DNA from: Rhodanobacter sp.
GTDB taxonomy: Bacteria > Pseudomonadota > Gammaproteobacteria > Xanthomonadales > Rhodanobacteraceae
Length of the DNA: 64,000 nucleotides
Assembly: GCA_004298045.1 (NCBI GenBank)
Contig: SCRM01000020.1
Span: 1-64,000 of the forward strand
Direction: 5' to 3'
Positions 1 through 9,045 of the stretch are shown here, in pieces. Below the pieces are notes generated by a model. It had not been told where the DNA came from. It ran no database searches and was given only the letters and a program-made list of their open reading frames with translations. Made by a program: the position numbers and the translations under genes. Each line of letters starts with the position of its first letter. The first letter of the stretch is position 1.

Positions 1-2
1 CG

Positions 3-491
3 CCGATGGCCATCCTCTACCGGCCGCCGCGCATCGCCGCGGTGGAAGGCCTGCTGCGCAAGGTGCGCGGCGCGTTCGCACCCGAGCAGGTGCGCGCCGA
101 GGGCGCCGGCGTGCGCACGCTGTACCGGCGGCTCGCCGCCGGCGGCACGGTGGGCATCCTGCCCGACCAGAAACCGCGTGCCGGCGAAGGTCAATTTGCG
201 CCATTTTTTGGTCGCGACGCGCTCACCATGGTGCTGCTGCCGCGGCTGGCGGCACGCACCGGCGCCACCGTGCTGTTTCTGTTTGCCGAGCGCCTGCCGC
301 GCGGCGCCGGCTACCGCATCCACGTGCTGCCGGCACCGGGCGGCATCGACGACGCCGACCCCGCGGTAGCCTGCCGCGCGCTCAATCGCGGGGTGGAGGT
401 ATGCGTGGAGCGCGCCTTCGCCCAGTACCAATGGCATTACAAGCGCTACACCCGCTACGACCAGCCCAGCCCCTACGACCCGCCGGCTTGA
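3..491 (+). CDS. Lysophospholipid acyltransferase, LpxL/HtrB-like (5' partial)
   Basis: C-terminal 160 or so residues of a protein resembling the LpxL/HtrB lauroyl/myristoyl acyltransferases, which add secondary acyl chains to lipid A at the inner membrane. The visible part has the family's central GILPDQKP segment and an aromatic/basic end (QWHYKRYTRY). Family members are about 290-310 residues, so roughly the first half, including the catalytic H-x4-D motif, lies left of the window. The in-frame ATG at 6 is therefore probably internal. The assignment to the family is good; whether the enzyme acts on lipid A or on another lipid cannot be told. Confidence 0.8.
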   Translation, partial: PMAILYRPPRIAAVEGLLRKVRGAFAPEQVRAEGAGVRTLYRRLAAGGTVGILPDQKPRAGEGQFAPFFGRDALTMVLLPRLAARTGATVLFLFAERLPRGAGYRIHVLPAPGGIDDADPAVACRALNRGVEVCVERAFAQYQWHYKRYTRYDQPSPYDPPA

Positions 492-620
492 GTGGTGTCG
501 CGCTGACATGGATCACACGCGCGGCCGCGTAACGTGGTGCAGTGCAACGCGTGCAATACGACGCGCCGCGTGTGCGGATGGCCGCAGGCGCCTTTCCTTC
601 AATCAAGACGGAGCGACACG

Positions 621-1532
621 ATGCAACTGGGCATGATCGGGCTGGGCAAGATGGGCGCCAACATGGCGGAGCGGCTGGTGCACGGTGGCCACCAGGTAAC
701 CGGCTTCGACCCCGGCAACGAGGCGCGCAAGGCTGCCGCCGCGCGCGGCATTGCCAGCACCGACTCGCTGGCGGCGCTGGTCGCTGCCCTGCCCGCGCCG
801 CGCGTGCTGTGGTCGATGGTGCCCTCCGGCAAGATCACCGACGACACCGTGAATGCGCTGCTGCCGCTCTTGGCCAAGGGCGACGTGCTGATCGACGGCG
901 GCAACTCCAACTACAAGGACACCCTGCGCCGCGCCGCGCTGTACGCGGAGCACGGCCTGGGTTATGTCGACTGCGGCACCAGCGGTGGCGTGTGGGGGCT
1001 GGCCGAGGGCTACAGCATGATGGTCGGCGGCGACGCGGCCACGGTGGAACGTCTGAAACCCATCTTCGAAACCCTGGCGCCGGCCAAGGATCAGGGCTGG
1101 GGCCGGGTCGGCCCGGTCGGCTCCGGCCACTTCACCAAGATGGTCCACAACGGCATCGAATACGGTCTGATGCAGTCGTACGCCGAGGGCTTCGCCATCC
1201 TCGGCCACAAGCAGGAGTTCGGCCTCGACCTGCACCAGGTCGGCGAAATCTGGCGCTACGGCAGCGTGGTGCGCTCGTGGCTGCTCGACCTCACCACCGA
1301 CGCGCTCGGCAAGAACCCGAAAATGGACGGCATCGCGCCGTTCGTGCCCGACTCCGGCGAAGGCCGCTGGACGGTGGCCGAGGCAATCGACCTCGACGTG
1401 CCGGCGCCGATCATCACCGCCTCGCTGCTCGAACGCCTGCGCTCGCGCGACAGCGACTCGTTCACCGACAAGCTGCTCAGCGCCATGCGCAACGAGTTCG
1501 GCGGCCACGCGATCAAGCGCGAAGGCAAGTAG
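621..1532 (+). CDS. gnd: 6-phosphogluconate dehydrogenase, decarboxylating (short form)
   Basis: 303-residue oxidoreductase of the pentose phosphate pathway, converting 6-phosphogluconate to ribulose 5-phosphate and CO2. The N-terminus carries the Rossmann motif GLGKMG (residues 7-12). DGGNSNYKDT, the GTSGG stretch and FTKMVHNGIEYG contain the substrate-binding and catalytic Lys/Asn residues. At about 300 residues it belongs to the short subfamily, not the 470-residue E. coli type; short members are often NAD-preferring, which is inferred here. The ATG at 621 was chosen because it is preceded by a purine-rich GACGGAGCGA and starts the Rossmann fold. The partner genes zwf, tal and pgi sit at the other end of the window. 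Confidence 0.93.
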   Translation: MQLGMIGLGKMGANMAERLVHGGHQVTGFDPGNEARKAAAARGIASTDSLAALVAALPAPRVLWSMVPSGKITDDTVNALLPLLAKGDVLIDGGNSNYKDTLRRAALYAEHGLGYVDCGTSGGVWGLAEGYSMMVGGDAATVERLKPIFETLAPAKDQGWGRVGPVGSGHFTKMVHNGIEYGLMQSYAEGFAILGHKQEFGLDLHQVGEIWRYGSVVRSWLLDLTTDALGKNPKMDGIAPFVPDSGEGRWTVAEAIDLDVPAPIITASLLERLRSRDSDSFTDKLLSAMRNEFGGHAIKREGK

Positions 1533-1583
1533 GTCCGCGCGCGCTAGCTACCGGCGGCGCCGGTGGATCCGACCGGAATACCG

Positions 1584-1652
1584 TTGTAGAAACCCGCTTG
1601 CGGGCGATGGTTTTGGCGAAATGCGTCATCGCCCGCAAGCGGGCTCCTACAA
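1584..1652. repeat. REP-like inverted repeat
   Basis: Two 26-base arms (1584-1609 and 1627-1652) are complementary apart from a mismatch near TGTAGAAA versus CTCCTACA and enclose a 17-base loop. The core CCCGCTTGCGGGCGATG with a flanking TCCTACAA matches the GTAGGAGCCCGCTTGCGGGC type of repetitive extragenic palindrome that is abundant in pseudomonads and xanthomonads. It lies between the convergent genes gnd and the nitronate monooxygenase gene, the usual place for REP elements, and could also act as a bidirectional terminator. Confidence 0.8.
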
Positions 1653-1689
1653 GGATTCCACCAGCGGCCGCTGACGCCTCTCAGCCGGC

Positions 1690-2691
1690 TCAACGCAGCC
1701 GCGCCAGCGTCGCCTCTGCATCGCGCATGATCTGCGCGATGCGTTCGCCGGCCGGCACCACATCGTGGATCTGGCCGACGGATTGCCCGGCGTAGATCGC
1801 CAGATCGTCGAACCGGCCGGTGGCGTCGACCATCGGCGAGTCGGTGGAAAACGGGTACACCGGTTGGCCGCCGTCCTGCCAGGCAATCGGCTGGTTTTTC
1901 TGCGCGTCGGTGAGCTCGTCGTACTGCCCGCGCGTCACCGCGTTGGGCAGCACGCGCACCGGCGCGGTGATGGTCCAGTTGCGCGCAAACACCGTGGTGC
2001 GCAGGGTGTCTTCGGCACACGCATCCACCAGCCGCTGGCGATGATGCGGGTGAGCGAAGGACTCGTTCGTCGCCAGAAACGCGCTGCCCAGGCTCACCGC
2101 CTGCGCGCCCAGCGCCAGCGCCGCAACCAGCGCCGCGCCGGAGGCGATGCCGCCGGATGCGGCCACTGGCACGCGGCCGGCGAGCGCCACCACCTCGGGC
2201 AACAGGGTGAAGGTGGACACCTCGCCGCGCACGTGGCCGCCGGCATCCACGCCTTGCGCAATCAGCGCGTCGCAGCCGGCCTCCAGCGCCGCCTCGGCAT
2301 CGCGGCAACTGCCGACCTGATGGATCACCTGCACGCCTTCGCCTTTCAGCCGTCGCACCAGTTCGCGGTCGACCTCCCAGAACAGCACCATCGCCGGCAC
2401 CTTGAGCCGCAGGCAGGCGGCCACTTCGTCGCGCAGCAGCGCCTGATCGCACGAGGCCGGGATCAGGTTCACGGCGAAATGCAGATCCGGTCCGGTCGCC
2501 GCGCGCAACGCCCGCACCTCGCGCTCGATCAGCGCCACCGGCTCGCGCACCATGCCCATCACCGGGAAGCCGCCGGCCTTCGCCACCGCGGCGGCGAGGC
2601 CGCTGCGCGCGACGCCGCCCATACCGGCGAGCATGATCGGCACCGCGCAGTGCAGCTGATCCATCAGCGGCGTGTGCAGGGTGGCGTGCAT
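1690..2691 (-). CDS. Nitronate monooxygenase (NMO/2-nitropropane dioxygenase family)
   Basis: 333-residue FMN-dependent TIM-barrel protein of the nitronate monooxygenase family, which oxidises alkyl nitronates such as propionate 3-nitronate. Supporting segments are the N-terminal LAGMGGVA, the AQGVDAGGHVRGE loop (family motif QGxEAGGH) and the phosphate-binding GGIASGAALVAAL/ALGAQAVSLGS. Its start is only 3 bases beyond the metY stop, so the two genes are very likely co-transcribed. Many members of this family have unknown physiological substrates, so the specific reaction is an inference from the family. Confidence 0.85.
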   Translation of the reverse strand: MHATLHTPLMDQLHCAVPIMLAGMGGVARSGLAAAVAKAGGFPVMGMVREPVALIEREVRALRAATGPDLHFAVNLIPASCDQALLRDEVAACLRLKVPAMVLFWEVDRELVRRLKGEGVQVIHQVGSCRDAEAALEAGCDALIAQGVDAGGHVRGEVSTFTLLPEVVALAGRVPVAASGGIASGAALVAALALGAQAVSLGSAFLATNESFAHPHHRQRLVDACAEDTLRTTVFARNWTITAPVRVLPNAVTRGQYDELTDAQKNQPIAWQDGGQPVYPFSTDSPMVDATGRFDDLAIYAGQSVGQIHDVVPAGERIAQIMRDAEATLARLR

Positions 2692-2694
2692 GGT

Positions 2695-3966
2695 TCAGAC
2701 CGCCGCCAGCGCCTGGTCGATATCCGCGATCAGGTCGTCCACGTGCTCGATGCCCACGCACAGACGCACCAGGTCGGCACTGACGCCAGCGGCCTTCAGC
2801 TCCTCGTCGTTCAACTGGCGATGGGTGGTGGTGGCCGGGTGGCAGGCCAGCGTCTTGGCGTCGCCGATGTTCACCAGGCGCTTGATGATCTGCAGCTGGT
2901 CCATGAAGCGCGCGCACGCGGCGCGGTCGCCCTTGATGCCGAAGGTGAACAGCGAGGAGGGAATGCCGCCGTCCATGTACTTCTGCGCCAGCGCGTAGTC
3001 GCGATCGCCTTCCAGCCCGCCAAAGTTCACCCAGCTCACCTTGGGGTGCGCCTTGAGATGTTTGGCGATCGCCAGCGCGTTGGCGCAATGGCGCTCCATG
3101 CGCAGCGACAGGGTTTCGATGCCCTGCAAAATGAGGAACGCGTTGAACGGCGAAATCGCGCCGCCGGTGTTGCGCAGCGCGACGGTGCGCGCGCGGGCGA
3201 TGTAGGCCGCGTCGCCGAAATCATCCACGTAGACCACGCCGTGGTACGCGGCTTCCGGCGTGGAGAACTGCGGAAACCGCGGATTGCCGCGCCAGGCGAA
3301 CTTGCCGGAGTCGATCACGATGCCGCCGATGCTGTTGCCGTGTCCGCCGAGGTACTTGGTGAGCGCGTGCACCACGATGTCGGCGCCGTGTTCGATCGGC
3401 CGGCACAGCGCCGGCGTCGGCACCGTGTTGTCCACCACCAGCGGCACGCCCTGCGCGTGCGCCACCTTGGCGATAGCGTCGAGATCGACGATGTTGCCGG
3501 CCGGGTTGCCGACCGATTCGCAATAGACCAGCTTGGTGTTGGCGTCGATCGCCGCGGCGAACGCCTGCGGATCGCGGCCATCCACCAGCCGCGCCTCGAT
3601 GCCGAGATCCTTCAGCGTGTGCTTGAAAAAGGTGTAGGTGCCGCCGTAGACCTGACTGGTGGCGACGATGTTGTCGCCGGCCTTCGCCAGCGTCAGCACC
3701 GCCGCGGTGATCGCCGCCATGCCGGAGGCAAACGCCAGCCCTGCCAGCCCGCCTTCGAGCAGCGCCACGCGCTGTTCGAGCACGTCGGTGGTGGGGTTCT
3801 GGATGCGCGTGTAGATGTTGCCCGGCACCTTCAGGTCGAACAGATCGGCACCGTGCTGGGTGCTGTCGAAGTAATAGCTGGTGGTCTGGTAGATCGGCAC
3901 CACCACCGAATGCGTCTGCGGGTCGCCGGCAAAGCCGCCGTGGATGGCAATGGTTTCACGTTGCAT
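2695..3966 (-). CDS. metY: O-acetylhomoserine (thiol)-lyase / sulfhydrylase
   Basis: 423-residue PLP enzyme of the Cys/Met metabolism family. It makes homocysteine (or methionine) directly from O-acetylhomoserine and sulfide. The N-terminus (ETIAIHGG, then VVVPIYQTTSYYFD), the YTRIQNPTTDVLEQRVALLE block and the PLP-lysine region HALTKYLGGHGN are typical, and the length fits the roughly 425-residue MetY type better than the shorter MetB/MetC. Upstream is a purine-rich GAGGAGGAGCC leader to the ATG at 3966. It is probably the first gene of a two-gene unit with the nitronate monooxygenase. I see no clear SAM riboswitch in the roughly 90 upstream bases. Confidence 0.92.
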   Translation of the reverse strand: MQRETIAIHGGFAGDPQTHSVVVPIYQTTSYYFDSTQHGADLFDLKVPGNIYTRIQNPTTDVLEQRVALLEGGLAGLAFASGMAAITAAVLTLAKAGDNIVATSQVYGGTYTFFKHTLKDLGIEARLVDGRDPQAFAAAIDANTKLVYCESVGNPAGNIVDLDAIAKVAHAQGVPLVVDNTVPTPALCRPIEHGADIVVHALTKYLGGHGNSIGGIVIDSGKFAWRGNPRFPQFSTPEAAYHGVVYVDDFGDAAYIARARTVALRNTGGAISPFNAFLILQGIETLSLRMERHCANALAIAKHLKAHPKVSWVNFGGLEGDRDYALAQKYMDGGIPSSLFTFGIKGDRAACARFMDQLQIIKRLVNIGDAKTLACHPATTTHRQLNDEELKAAGVSADLVRLCVGIEHVDDLIADIDQALAAV

Positions 3967-4165
3967 GTCGGGCTCCTCCTCGGGGGTGTCGTCGCATCGC
4001 CCGAGTGTAGGCGTTTGCGCCGGCCAAACCCGGCATGGCGATATGACCTTCGCGCATGAGCAAATGTCCGGCGGGATTCATTCCGGCGGGCCTTTCACGA
4101 AGCCGGTCAGGCCGAAGCCGAAGCCGCGCGGCATACTGCGCACTTCGTCATTCGCGGCCCAGTCC

Positions 4166-4849
4166 ATGCGCGTTCGGGTGTTCCAGCACGTTCCGTTTGA
4201 AGGGCTCGGCTCGATTGCCGACTGGCTGGCCACGCGCCAGGCCGCGGTGGCCACCACGCGGTTCGATCTTGCCCCGCGGTTGCCGGCTGCCGAGAGCTTC
4301 GATCTGCTCGTCGTGCTGGGCGGTCCGATGGGCGTGAACGACGAGGCCGAACTGCCGTGGCTAGCAGCGGAAAAGCGCTTCATTGGTGCGGCGGTGCGCG
4401 CCGGCACGCCGGTGCTGGGCGTCTGCCTGGGTGCGCAGCTGATCGCCAGCGCGCTCGGTGCGCGCGTCTACCGCGGCACGCACCAGGAGATCGGCTGGTT
4501 TCCGGTCACCGCCTGCGCGCACGCGGGCGACACGTTCGCGTTTCCGCCAACGCTCGATGCCTTCCACTGGCACGGCGATACCTTCGAGCTGCCATCCGGC
4601 GCCATCCAGCTCGCACGCAGCGCCGCCTGCGCGCAGCAGGCGCTCCAGTTCGGCGCGCGCTGTATCGGCCTGCAATGCCACCTGGAAACCACGCCGGCCA
4701 ACGCGCAGACGATGGTCGAACATTGCCGCCACGAGCTGGTGCCGGCGCCCTACGTGCAGGATGCCGCGACGATTCTTGCCGCGCCGCCCGCGCGCTACGC
4801 CGCGCTCACGGCGCAGATGACGCGCGTGCTCGATTACCTGGTGCGCTGA
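4166..4849 (+). CDS. Class I glutamine amidotransferase-like protein
   Basis: 227-residue stand-alone GATase1 domain of the GuaA-N-like type. The nucleophile elbow GVCLGAQL carries the catalytic Cys. The C-terminal GLQCHLET supplies the His and Glu of the triad, and LGGPMGVNDEAELPWL is the characteristic early block. Such proteins are often named GMP synthase-like amidotransferases, but no ATP-pyrophosphatase domain is present or adjacent, so the acceptor is unknown. Gamma-glutamyl hydrolase-type activity is possible. The ATG at 4166 was chosen because the protein homology begins there (MRVRVFQHVPFEGLG); upstream in-frame codons are low-quality sequence. Confidence 0.8.
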   Translation: MRVRVFQHVPFEGLGSIADWLATRQAAVATTRFDLAPRLPAAESFDLLVVLGGPMGVNDEAELPWLAAEKRFIGAAVRAGTPVLGVCLGAQLIASALGARVYRGTHQEIGWFPVTACAHAGDTFAFPPTLDAFHWHGDTFELPSGAIQLARSAACAQQALQFGARCIGLQCHLETTPANAQTMVEHCRHELVPAPYVQDAATILAAPPARYAALTAQMTRVLDYLVR

Positions 4850-4859
4850 AGCGGGTTGC

Positions 4860-6626
4860 TCACGGGTAGAACGGCCAGAACTTCGGAATCAGCCACATCG
4901 ACAGCGTGCAGAACAGGGCAATCAAGGGAATGCCGACCTTCATGAAGTCGGTGAACCGGTAACCGCCGGCGTAATACACCATGGTGTTGGTCGGGTAGCC
5001 GACCGGGGTCGCAAAGCTGGTGGCGGCGGCAAACGCGACCGCCACCACGAACGGCCGCGGATCGGCGCCAATCGCGTGCGCCACGCTGACGGCAATGCCC
5101 ACCATCAGCACCACCGACGGGTTGTGGCCCATCAGCTCGGTCAGCAGCGCGGTCAAGAGATACACCATGAGCAGCGCCGCCAGCGGCCCGTGGTTGCCGA
5201 TCAGGCCGAGTCCGGCTTCGACCACGGCGTGCGACAGCCCGGTGCTTTCGATTGCCGTGCCCAGCGGCAAAATCGCGCCAAGCAGCACGATGATTTTCCA
5301 GTCCATGCCTTCGTACACGTCCTTGCGGCCGAAACAGCCGGTCAGCGCCATCGCCGCGGCGCCGCAGAGGGCCGCCACCGGAATCGGCAGCCAGCGCAGG
5401 CCGGAGACCAGCACCACGCCGGCCATGATCGCGATGGCGTACAGCGCCTTGCGCGACAGCCGGCGGGTGTCGCTGCGCTCGCTGAGCACGATGAAGGCCT
5501 CGTCGGAGCGCAGCGACGACATGCTCCCCTCCTCCACCAGCACCAGCAGCACGTCGCCCACCGCGAGGCTCACGTCAGCCAACTTGTCGCGCAGCACCTG
5601 GCCACGGCGATGGATGGCAAGCGCGACCGCATCCGGGCGCCGACCGAGATCGGTCTCCGCCAGCCGCCGGCCTTCGGCCAGGCTCGCCGGCGCCACCATC
5701 ATCTCGGCCAGCACGCGTGGGTGGCCGGTATCCGGCGCGTAGCGGCTTTCCGGCACGTTGCGCAGGTGCGCGCGGCGCTGGAAGTCCTCGATCTTTTCCC
5801 AGTCGCCGCGCACCAGCAACACGTCGCCCGCCTGCAATTGCTGCGAGCGCGGCGACCACATGCGCCGCTCGCCGCGCAACAGCTCCAGCGGATACACGCC
5901 GTAGCGTTCGCCCAGGTGCACGTCGGCAATGCGCTTGCCGACCAGCGGCGAACTGCCCCCCAGCGCCAGCTCGGTAACGTACTTGCCGATCTCCTCCTCT
6001 TCGAGGTCGTCGGCGGCGATGTGGCGCGGCAACAGCCAACGCCCGACCAGCATCAAATAGGTGATGCCGGCCACCGCCAGGAGCGCGCCCATGCCGGTGA
6101 ACTCGAACACGCCGAAGCTGGCCAGCCCGTGTTGTTGCGCCAGCGAATCGGCCAACAGGTTCGACGAGGTGCCGATCAGCGTGCACACGCCGCCCATCTG
6201 CGCGGCGTACGCCATCGGCATCAGCACCCGCGCCGGCGAGGTGCCGGTGCGCTGGCACACGCGCAGCGCCAGCGGCAGGAACATCGCCACCAGCGCGATG
6301 TTCTTGATGAACGCGCCGAGCGGTGCGATCGCCAGCATCAGCGTGAGCGTCAACAGCCACGGCCGGCGGATGCGCATCAGGAGCCGGCTCAAGGGTTCCA
6401 GCGCGCCCGAGCGCTCGATGCCGATCGACAGCGCGAACATCGCCGCCACCGTCACCGTGGCCTCGTTGCTGAACCCGACCAGCGCCTGCGCCGGACTGAC
6501 GATGCCCAGCACCACCAGCGCACACAACACCAGCAACGCGACGAGGTCGATGCGCAGCTTCTCGCTGGCGAACAACGCCATCGCCAGCGCGATCACACCG
6601 GTCAGCGCCCACGCCTGCCACGTCAT
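4860..6626 (-). CDS. SLC13/DASS-family permease with two RCK-C (TrkA-C) domains
   Basis: 588-residue inner-membrane transporter of the divalent anion:sodium symporter/ArsB-like group. About five hydrophobic segments lie in residues 1-190. They are followed by a cytoplasmic part of roughly 200 residues with two TrkA-C-like repeats (SSPLVGKRIADVHL... and ...EMMVAPASLAEGRRLAETDL). More membrane segments follow in residues 390-588, containing the family motif NPSVVLM and the TSFATPVGYPTNTMVY region. Such proteins transport sulfate, dicarboxylates or other anions; the substrate cannot be read from the sequence. The gene is convergent with the amidotransferase gene (11-base gap). Confidence 0.85.
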   Translation of the reverse strand: MTWQAWALTGVIALAMALFASEKLRIDLVALLVLCALVVLGIVSPAQALVGFSNEATVTVAAMFALSIGIERSGALEPLSRLLMRIRRPWLLTLTLMLAIAPLGAFIKNIALVAMFLPLALRVCQRTGTSPARVLMPMAYAAQMGGVCTLIGTSSNLLADSLAQQHGLASFGVFEFTGMGALLAVAGITYLMLVGRWLLPRHIAADDLEEEEIGKYVTELALGGSSPLVGKRIADVHLGERYGVYPLELLRGERRMWSPRSQQLQAGDVLLVRGDWEKIEDFQRRAHLRNVPESRYAPDTGHPRVLAEMMVAPASLAEGRRLAETDLGRRPDAVALAIHRRGQVLRDKLADVSLAVGDVLLVLVEEGSMSSLRSDEAFIVLSERSDTRRLSRKALYAIAIMAGVVLVSGLRWLPIPVAALCGAAAMALTGCFGRKDVYEGMDWKIIVLLGAILPLGTAIESTGLSHAVVEAGLGLIGNHGPLAALLMVYLLTALLTELMGHNPSVVLMVGIAVSVAHAIGADPRPFVVAVAFAAATSFATPVGYPTNTMVYYAGGYRFTDFMKVGIPLIALFCTLSMWLIPKFWPFYP

Positions 6627-6764
6627 GCAGCCATCCTGCGCAGCGCCCGTCGGCTCATCGGCATCGCTCCCCTCCGCGCCGGCGACGGCGCTACGCCGCC
6701 CATGCTACGCGAGCATCCGGCGGGCAGGAAATCACCGCGGCCCGATCCGCGGCACAATGGCGGC

Positions 6765-7682
6765 ATGACCGACAACCCTGCAACGCGTGGCCCGACGATT
6801 GCGCTGGCGCTCGGCGCCGGCGGCGCGAAAGGCCTCGCGCACATCGGCGTGATCGAGGAACTGACCGCGCGCGGTTGCCACGTCACCGCCATTGCCGGCA
6901 GCTCGATGGGCGCGCTAATCGGCGGCATCCACGCGATGGGCAAACTCGACGTATACCGCGACTGGGTGGTGTCGCTGGCCAAGCTCGACGTGCTGCGGCT
7001 GGTCGACTGGACGCTTTCCGGCGGGCTGATCAAGGGCGACCGCATCATCGACACCATGCGCGAGCTGATCGGCGACACGCTGATCGAGAAACTGCCGATC
7101 GCCTACACCGCGGTCGCCACCGACATCGACCGCGGCCGCGAAATGTGGCTGACGCGCGGGCCGTTGTTCGACGCCATCCGTGCGTCGATCGCGATCCCCA
7201 CCATTTTTCGTCCGCACCTGGTCGACGGCCACCGCTGCGTCGACGGCGCGCTGCTGAACCCGGTGCCGGTGACGCCGCTGATCCGCGAGCGCGCCGATTA
7301 CGTCATTGCGGTAAGCCTCGACGGCGCCGCCAGCAGGCCGCCGACAGCCGTTGCCGCGCCGGCCACCGAGCCGGCCGTGGTGGCCGGTTACCGCCAGCGC
7401 ATCGGCGCCTTCGTCAACCGCGTGCTCGCGCACCGCGATATGGCAGCCGCACGCGAGCCGGGCGCGCTGGAACTGCTGGCGCAGTCGATCGAGCTGATGC
7501 AGGCCAACCTGGCCCGCTTGCGTCTCGCCGCCTACGAGCCGGATCTCTTGATCCAGCTGCCGCGCAACATCGCCAGCGCCTACGAGTTTTACCGCGCGCG
7601 CGACCTGATCGAGTTGGGACGCGCGGCCGCACACCAGGCGTTGGCAACATGGCCGCCAACGGCGCAAGACGCGGACGCCTGA
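6765..7682 (+). CDS. Patatin-like phospholipase (RssA-like)
   Basis: 305-residue patatin-family serine hydrolase. All catalytic features are visible: the oxyanion glycine loop GAGGAKGLAHIG (residues about 17-28), the nucleophile elbow GSSMG, and the Asp of the Ser-Asp dyad in VDGALLNPVPV. No signal peptide is visible, so it is probably cytoplasmic or peripherally membrane-bound, like E. coli RssA. The physiological lipid substrate is unknown. The ATG at 6765 was chosen because the family homology starts about 10 residues later and upstream codons are untypical. A second patatin gene lies at 17505. Confidence 0.87.
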   Translation: MTDNPATRGPTIALALGAGGAKGLAHIGVIEELTARGCHVTAIAGSSMGALIGGIHAMGKLDVYRDWVVSLAKLDVLRLVDWTLSGGLIKGDRIIDTMRELIGDTLIEKLPIAYTAVATDIDRGREMWLTRGPLFDAIRASIAIPTIFRPHLVDGHRCVDGALLNPVPVTPLIRERADYVIAVSLDGAASRPPTAVAAPATEPAVVAGYRQRIGAFVNRVLAHRDMAAAREPGALELLAQSIELMQANLARLRLAAYEPDLLIQLPRNIASAYEFYRARDLIELGRAAAHQALATWPPTAQDADA

Positions 7683-7697
7683 TGCCGCGCGCAACGG

Positions 7698-8069
7698 CTA
7701 TGGCTTCTTGCCCTGCGCGTGCAGCCACTTTTCGAAATAAGCCTTCATCACCACCGCGTTGTTGTGCTCGGTGTCGTGCGCGCCAAACAGGATGGTGACC
7801 GGGTGGCTTGCCGCGCGTTCGGCGATCGGCTGCCACTGCGCCTTGAGCTGGTCCAGCTCGGCAACATAACGCTGCTGAAACCCGCTCCACAGCGCCGGAT
7901 CGTGGCCGAACCACTTGCGCAGCTCGGTCGACGGCGCCAGCTCCTTCGCCCACACATCGAGCGGCACCGCTTCCTTCCTGAGACCGCGCGGCCACAACCG
8001 GTCGATCAGCACGCGGTAGCCGTCGCTCTTCGCAGCCGGTTCGTACACGCGCTTGATGGCAATGCTCAT
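7698..8069 (-). CDS. DUF488 family protein (YeaO-like)
   Basis: 123-residue protein with the DUF488 signature: IKRVYEPAAKSDGYRVLIDRLWPRGLRKE near the start, DVWAKELAPSTELRKWFGHDP in the middle and TILFGAHDTEHNNAVV near the end. The family is widespread and conserved but has no firmly established biochemical role. It is convergent with the patatin gene and is preceded by AGGAGTC just upstream of its ATG, a good ribosome-binding site. Confidence 0.88.
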   Translation of the reverse strand: MSIAIKRVYEPAAKSDGYRVLIDRLWPRGLRKEAVPLDVWAKELAPSTELRKWFGHDPALWSGFQQRYVAELDQLKAQWQPIAERAASHPVTILFGAHDTEHNNAVVMKAYFEKWLHAQGKKP

Positions 8070-8200
8070 GACAAGACTCCTGCAACTATCCCTTTGCAGG
8101 ATACGCGCGTGCGGTCACGCAGGCGTGATGCGATCCGGGTCCGCAAGCGCGGCCGCGCGCCTTCGGCAGCCGCGCCAAAGACCGGAATTGTCGCCGACGG

Positions 8201-8917
8201 TTACAGCTCTTCGACGCGCGTCACCTTGGCCCGGCGCATCAACCACGCCACCCCGCGCAGGTCGGCCAGGCCCACCCACAGGCGATCCAGCATGCCGTAC
8301 TTGGACACCCCCGCCGTGCGTGGGCGGTGGCCCACCGGCACGCTGACGCTGGCATAGCCGGCACGCTTGACCAGCGCCGGCAGGTAGCGGTGCATGTGGT
8401 CGAAATACGGCAGGCGCAGAAACAGCTCGCGCTCGAAGAGTTTCAGGCCGCAGCCGGTATCCGGAGTGGCGTCCCTGAGCATGCGCGAGCGCACCGCATT
8501 GGCGATTTTCGAGGAGATGCGCTTGTTGAAGCTGTCACGCCGCGTGGTGCGCCAGCCGGCAAACAGCTTCACCTCCGGCGGTGCCGCATCGCGCGCGGCG
8601 AGCAGCCTGGGAATGTCGGCCGGATCATTCTGGCCATCACCGTCGAGGGTGGCCACCCACGCGCCGCGCGCCGCCTGCACGCCGTGCCACACCGCCGTGC
8701 TCTGCCCGCTGCGGGTGACGTGGTGCAACACGCGCAGCTCCGGGTGCTGCGCCTTCTGCGCGGCCAGCACGGCGCGGCTGTCGTCGCTGGAATCGTCGTC
8801 GACGTAGACCACCTCGTAGTCGAACTTGCCGCGCAACGCGGCGGCAATCTCGGCGAGCAGGGGCGGAATGTTGTCGCGTTCGTTGAACACCGGGACGACG
8901 ACGGAAAGCTGCGGCAT
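8201..8917 (-). CDS. Family 2 glycosyltransferase (DPM1/ArnC-like)
   Basis: 238-residue GT-A fold glycosyltransferase. The start SVVVPVFNERDNIPPLL, the VDDDSSDDS nucleotide-binding loop and LDGDGQNDPADIP (DxD metal-binding motif) are those of the dolichyl/undecaprenyl-phosphate glycosyltransferases. The end (GVSKYGMLDRLWVGL) is also typical. Unlike ArnC or GtrB it lacks the two C-terminal membrane helices and so looks like the soluble DPM1 form. The likely product is a polyprenyl-phosphate sugar used in cell-envelope glycosylation, but donor and acceptor are unknown. No biosynthetic partner is adjacent. Confidence 0.85.
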   Translation of the reverse strand: MPQLSVVVPVFNERDNIPPLLAEIAAALRGKFDYEVVYVDDDSSDDSRAVLAAQKAQHPELRVLHHVTRSGQSTAVWHGVQAARGAWVATLDGDGQNDPADIPRLLAARDAAPPEVKLFAGWRTTRRDSFNKRISSKIANAVRSRMLRDATPDTGCGLKLFERELFLRLPYFDHMHRYLPALVKRAGYASVSVPVGHRPRTAGVSKYGMLDRLWVGLADLRGVAWLMRRAKVTRVEEL

Positions 8918-9045
8918 GGTGGGGCCTTGGCGAAAACGGATGCCGCGACGCAGCGGCAGGGGCGCATTTTAGTGCATGCCGCATGCCGGGTTCGCGGGCA
9001 AACCCGCCGACACGGCCGCGGCCACCGGCGAAGGCGCGCCCCGCC

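Noticed and set aside
1765-4059. Long open frame on the plus strand opposite nitronate monooxygenase and metY
   Set aside because: It is rich in His, Arg and Gln and mirrors the codon bias of the two genes on the other strand, which both have clear motifs. It is typical of GC-rich antisense frames.
5076-7682. 868-residue plus-strand open frame
   Set aside because: Only its last 305 codons (from 6765) are a real patatin gene; the first part is antisense to the SLC13-type permease.
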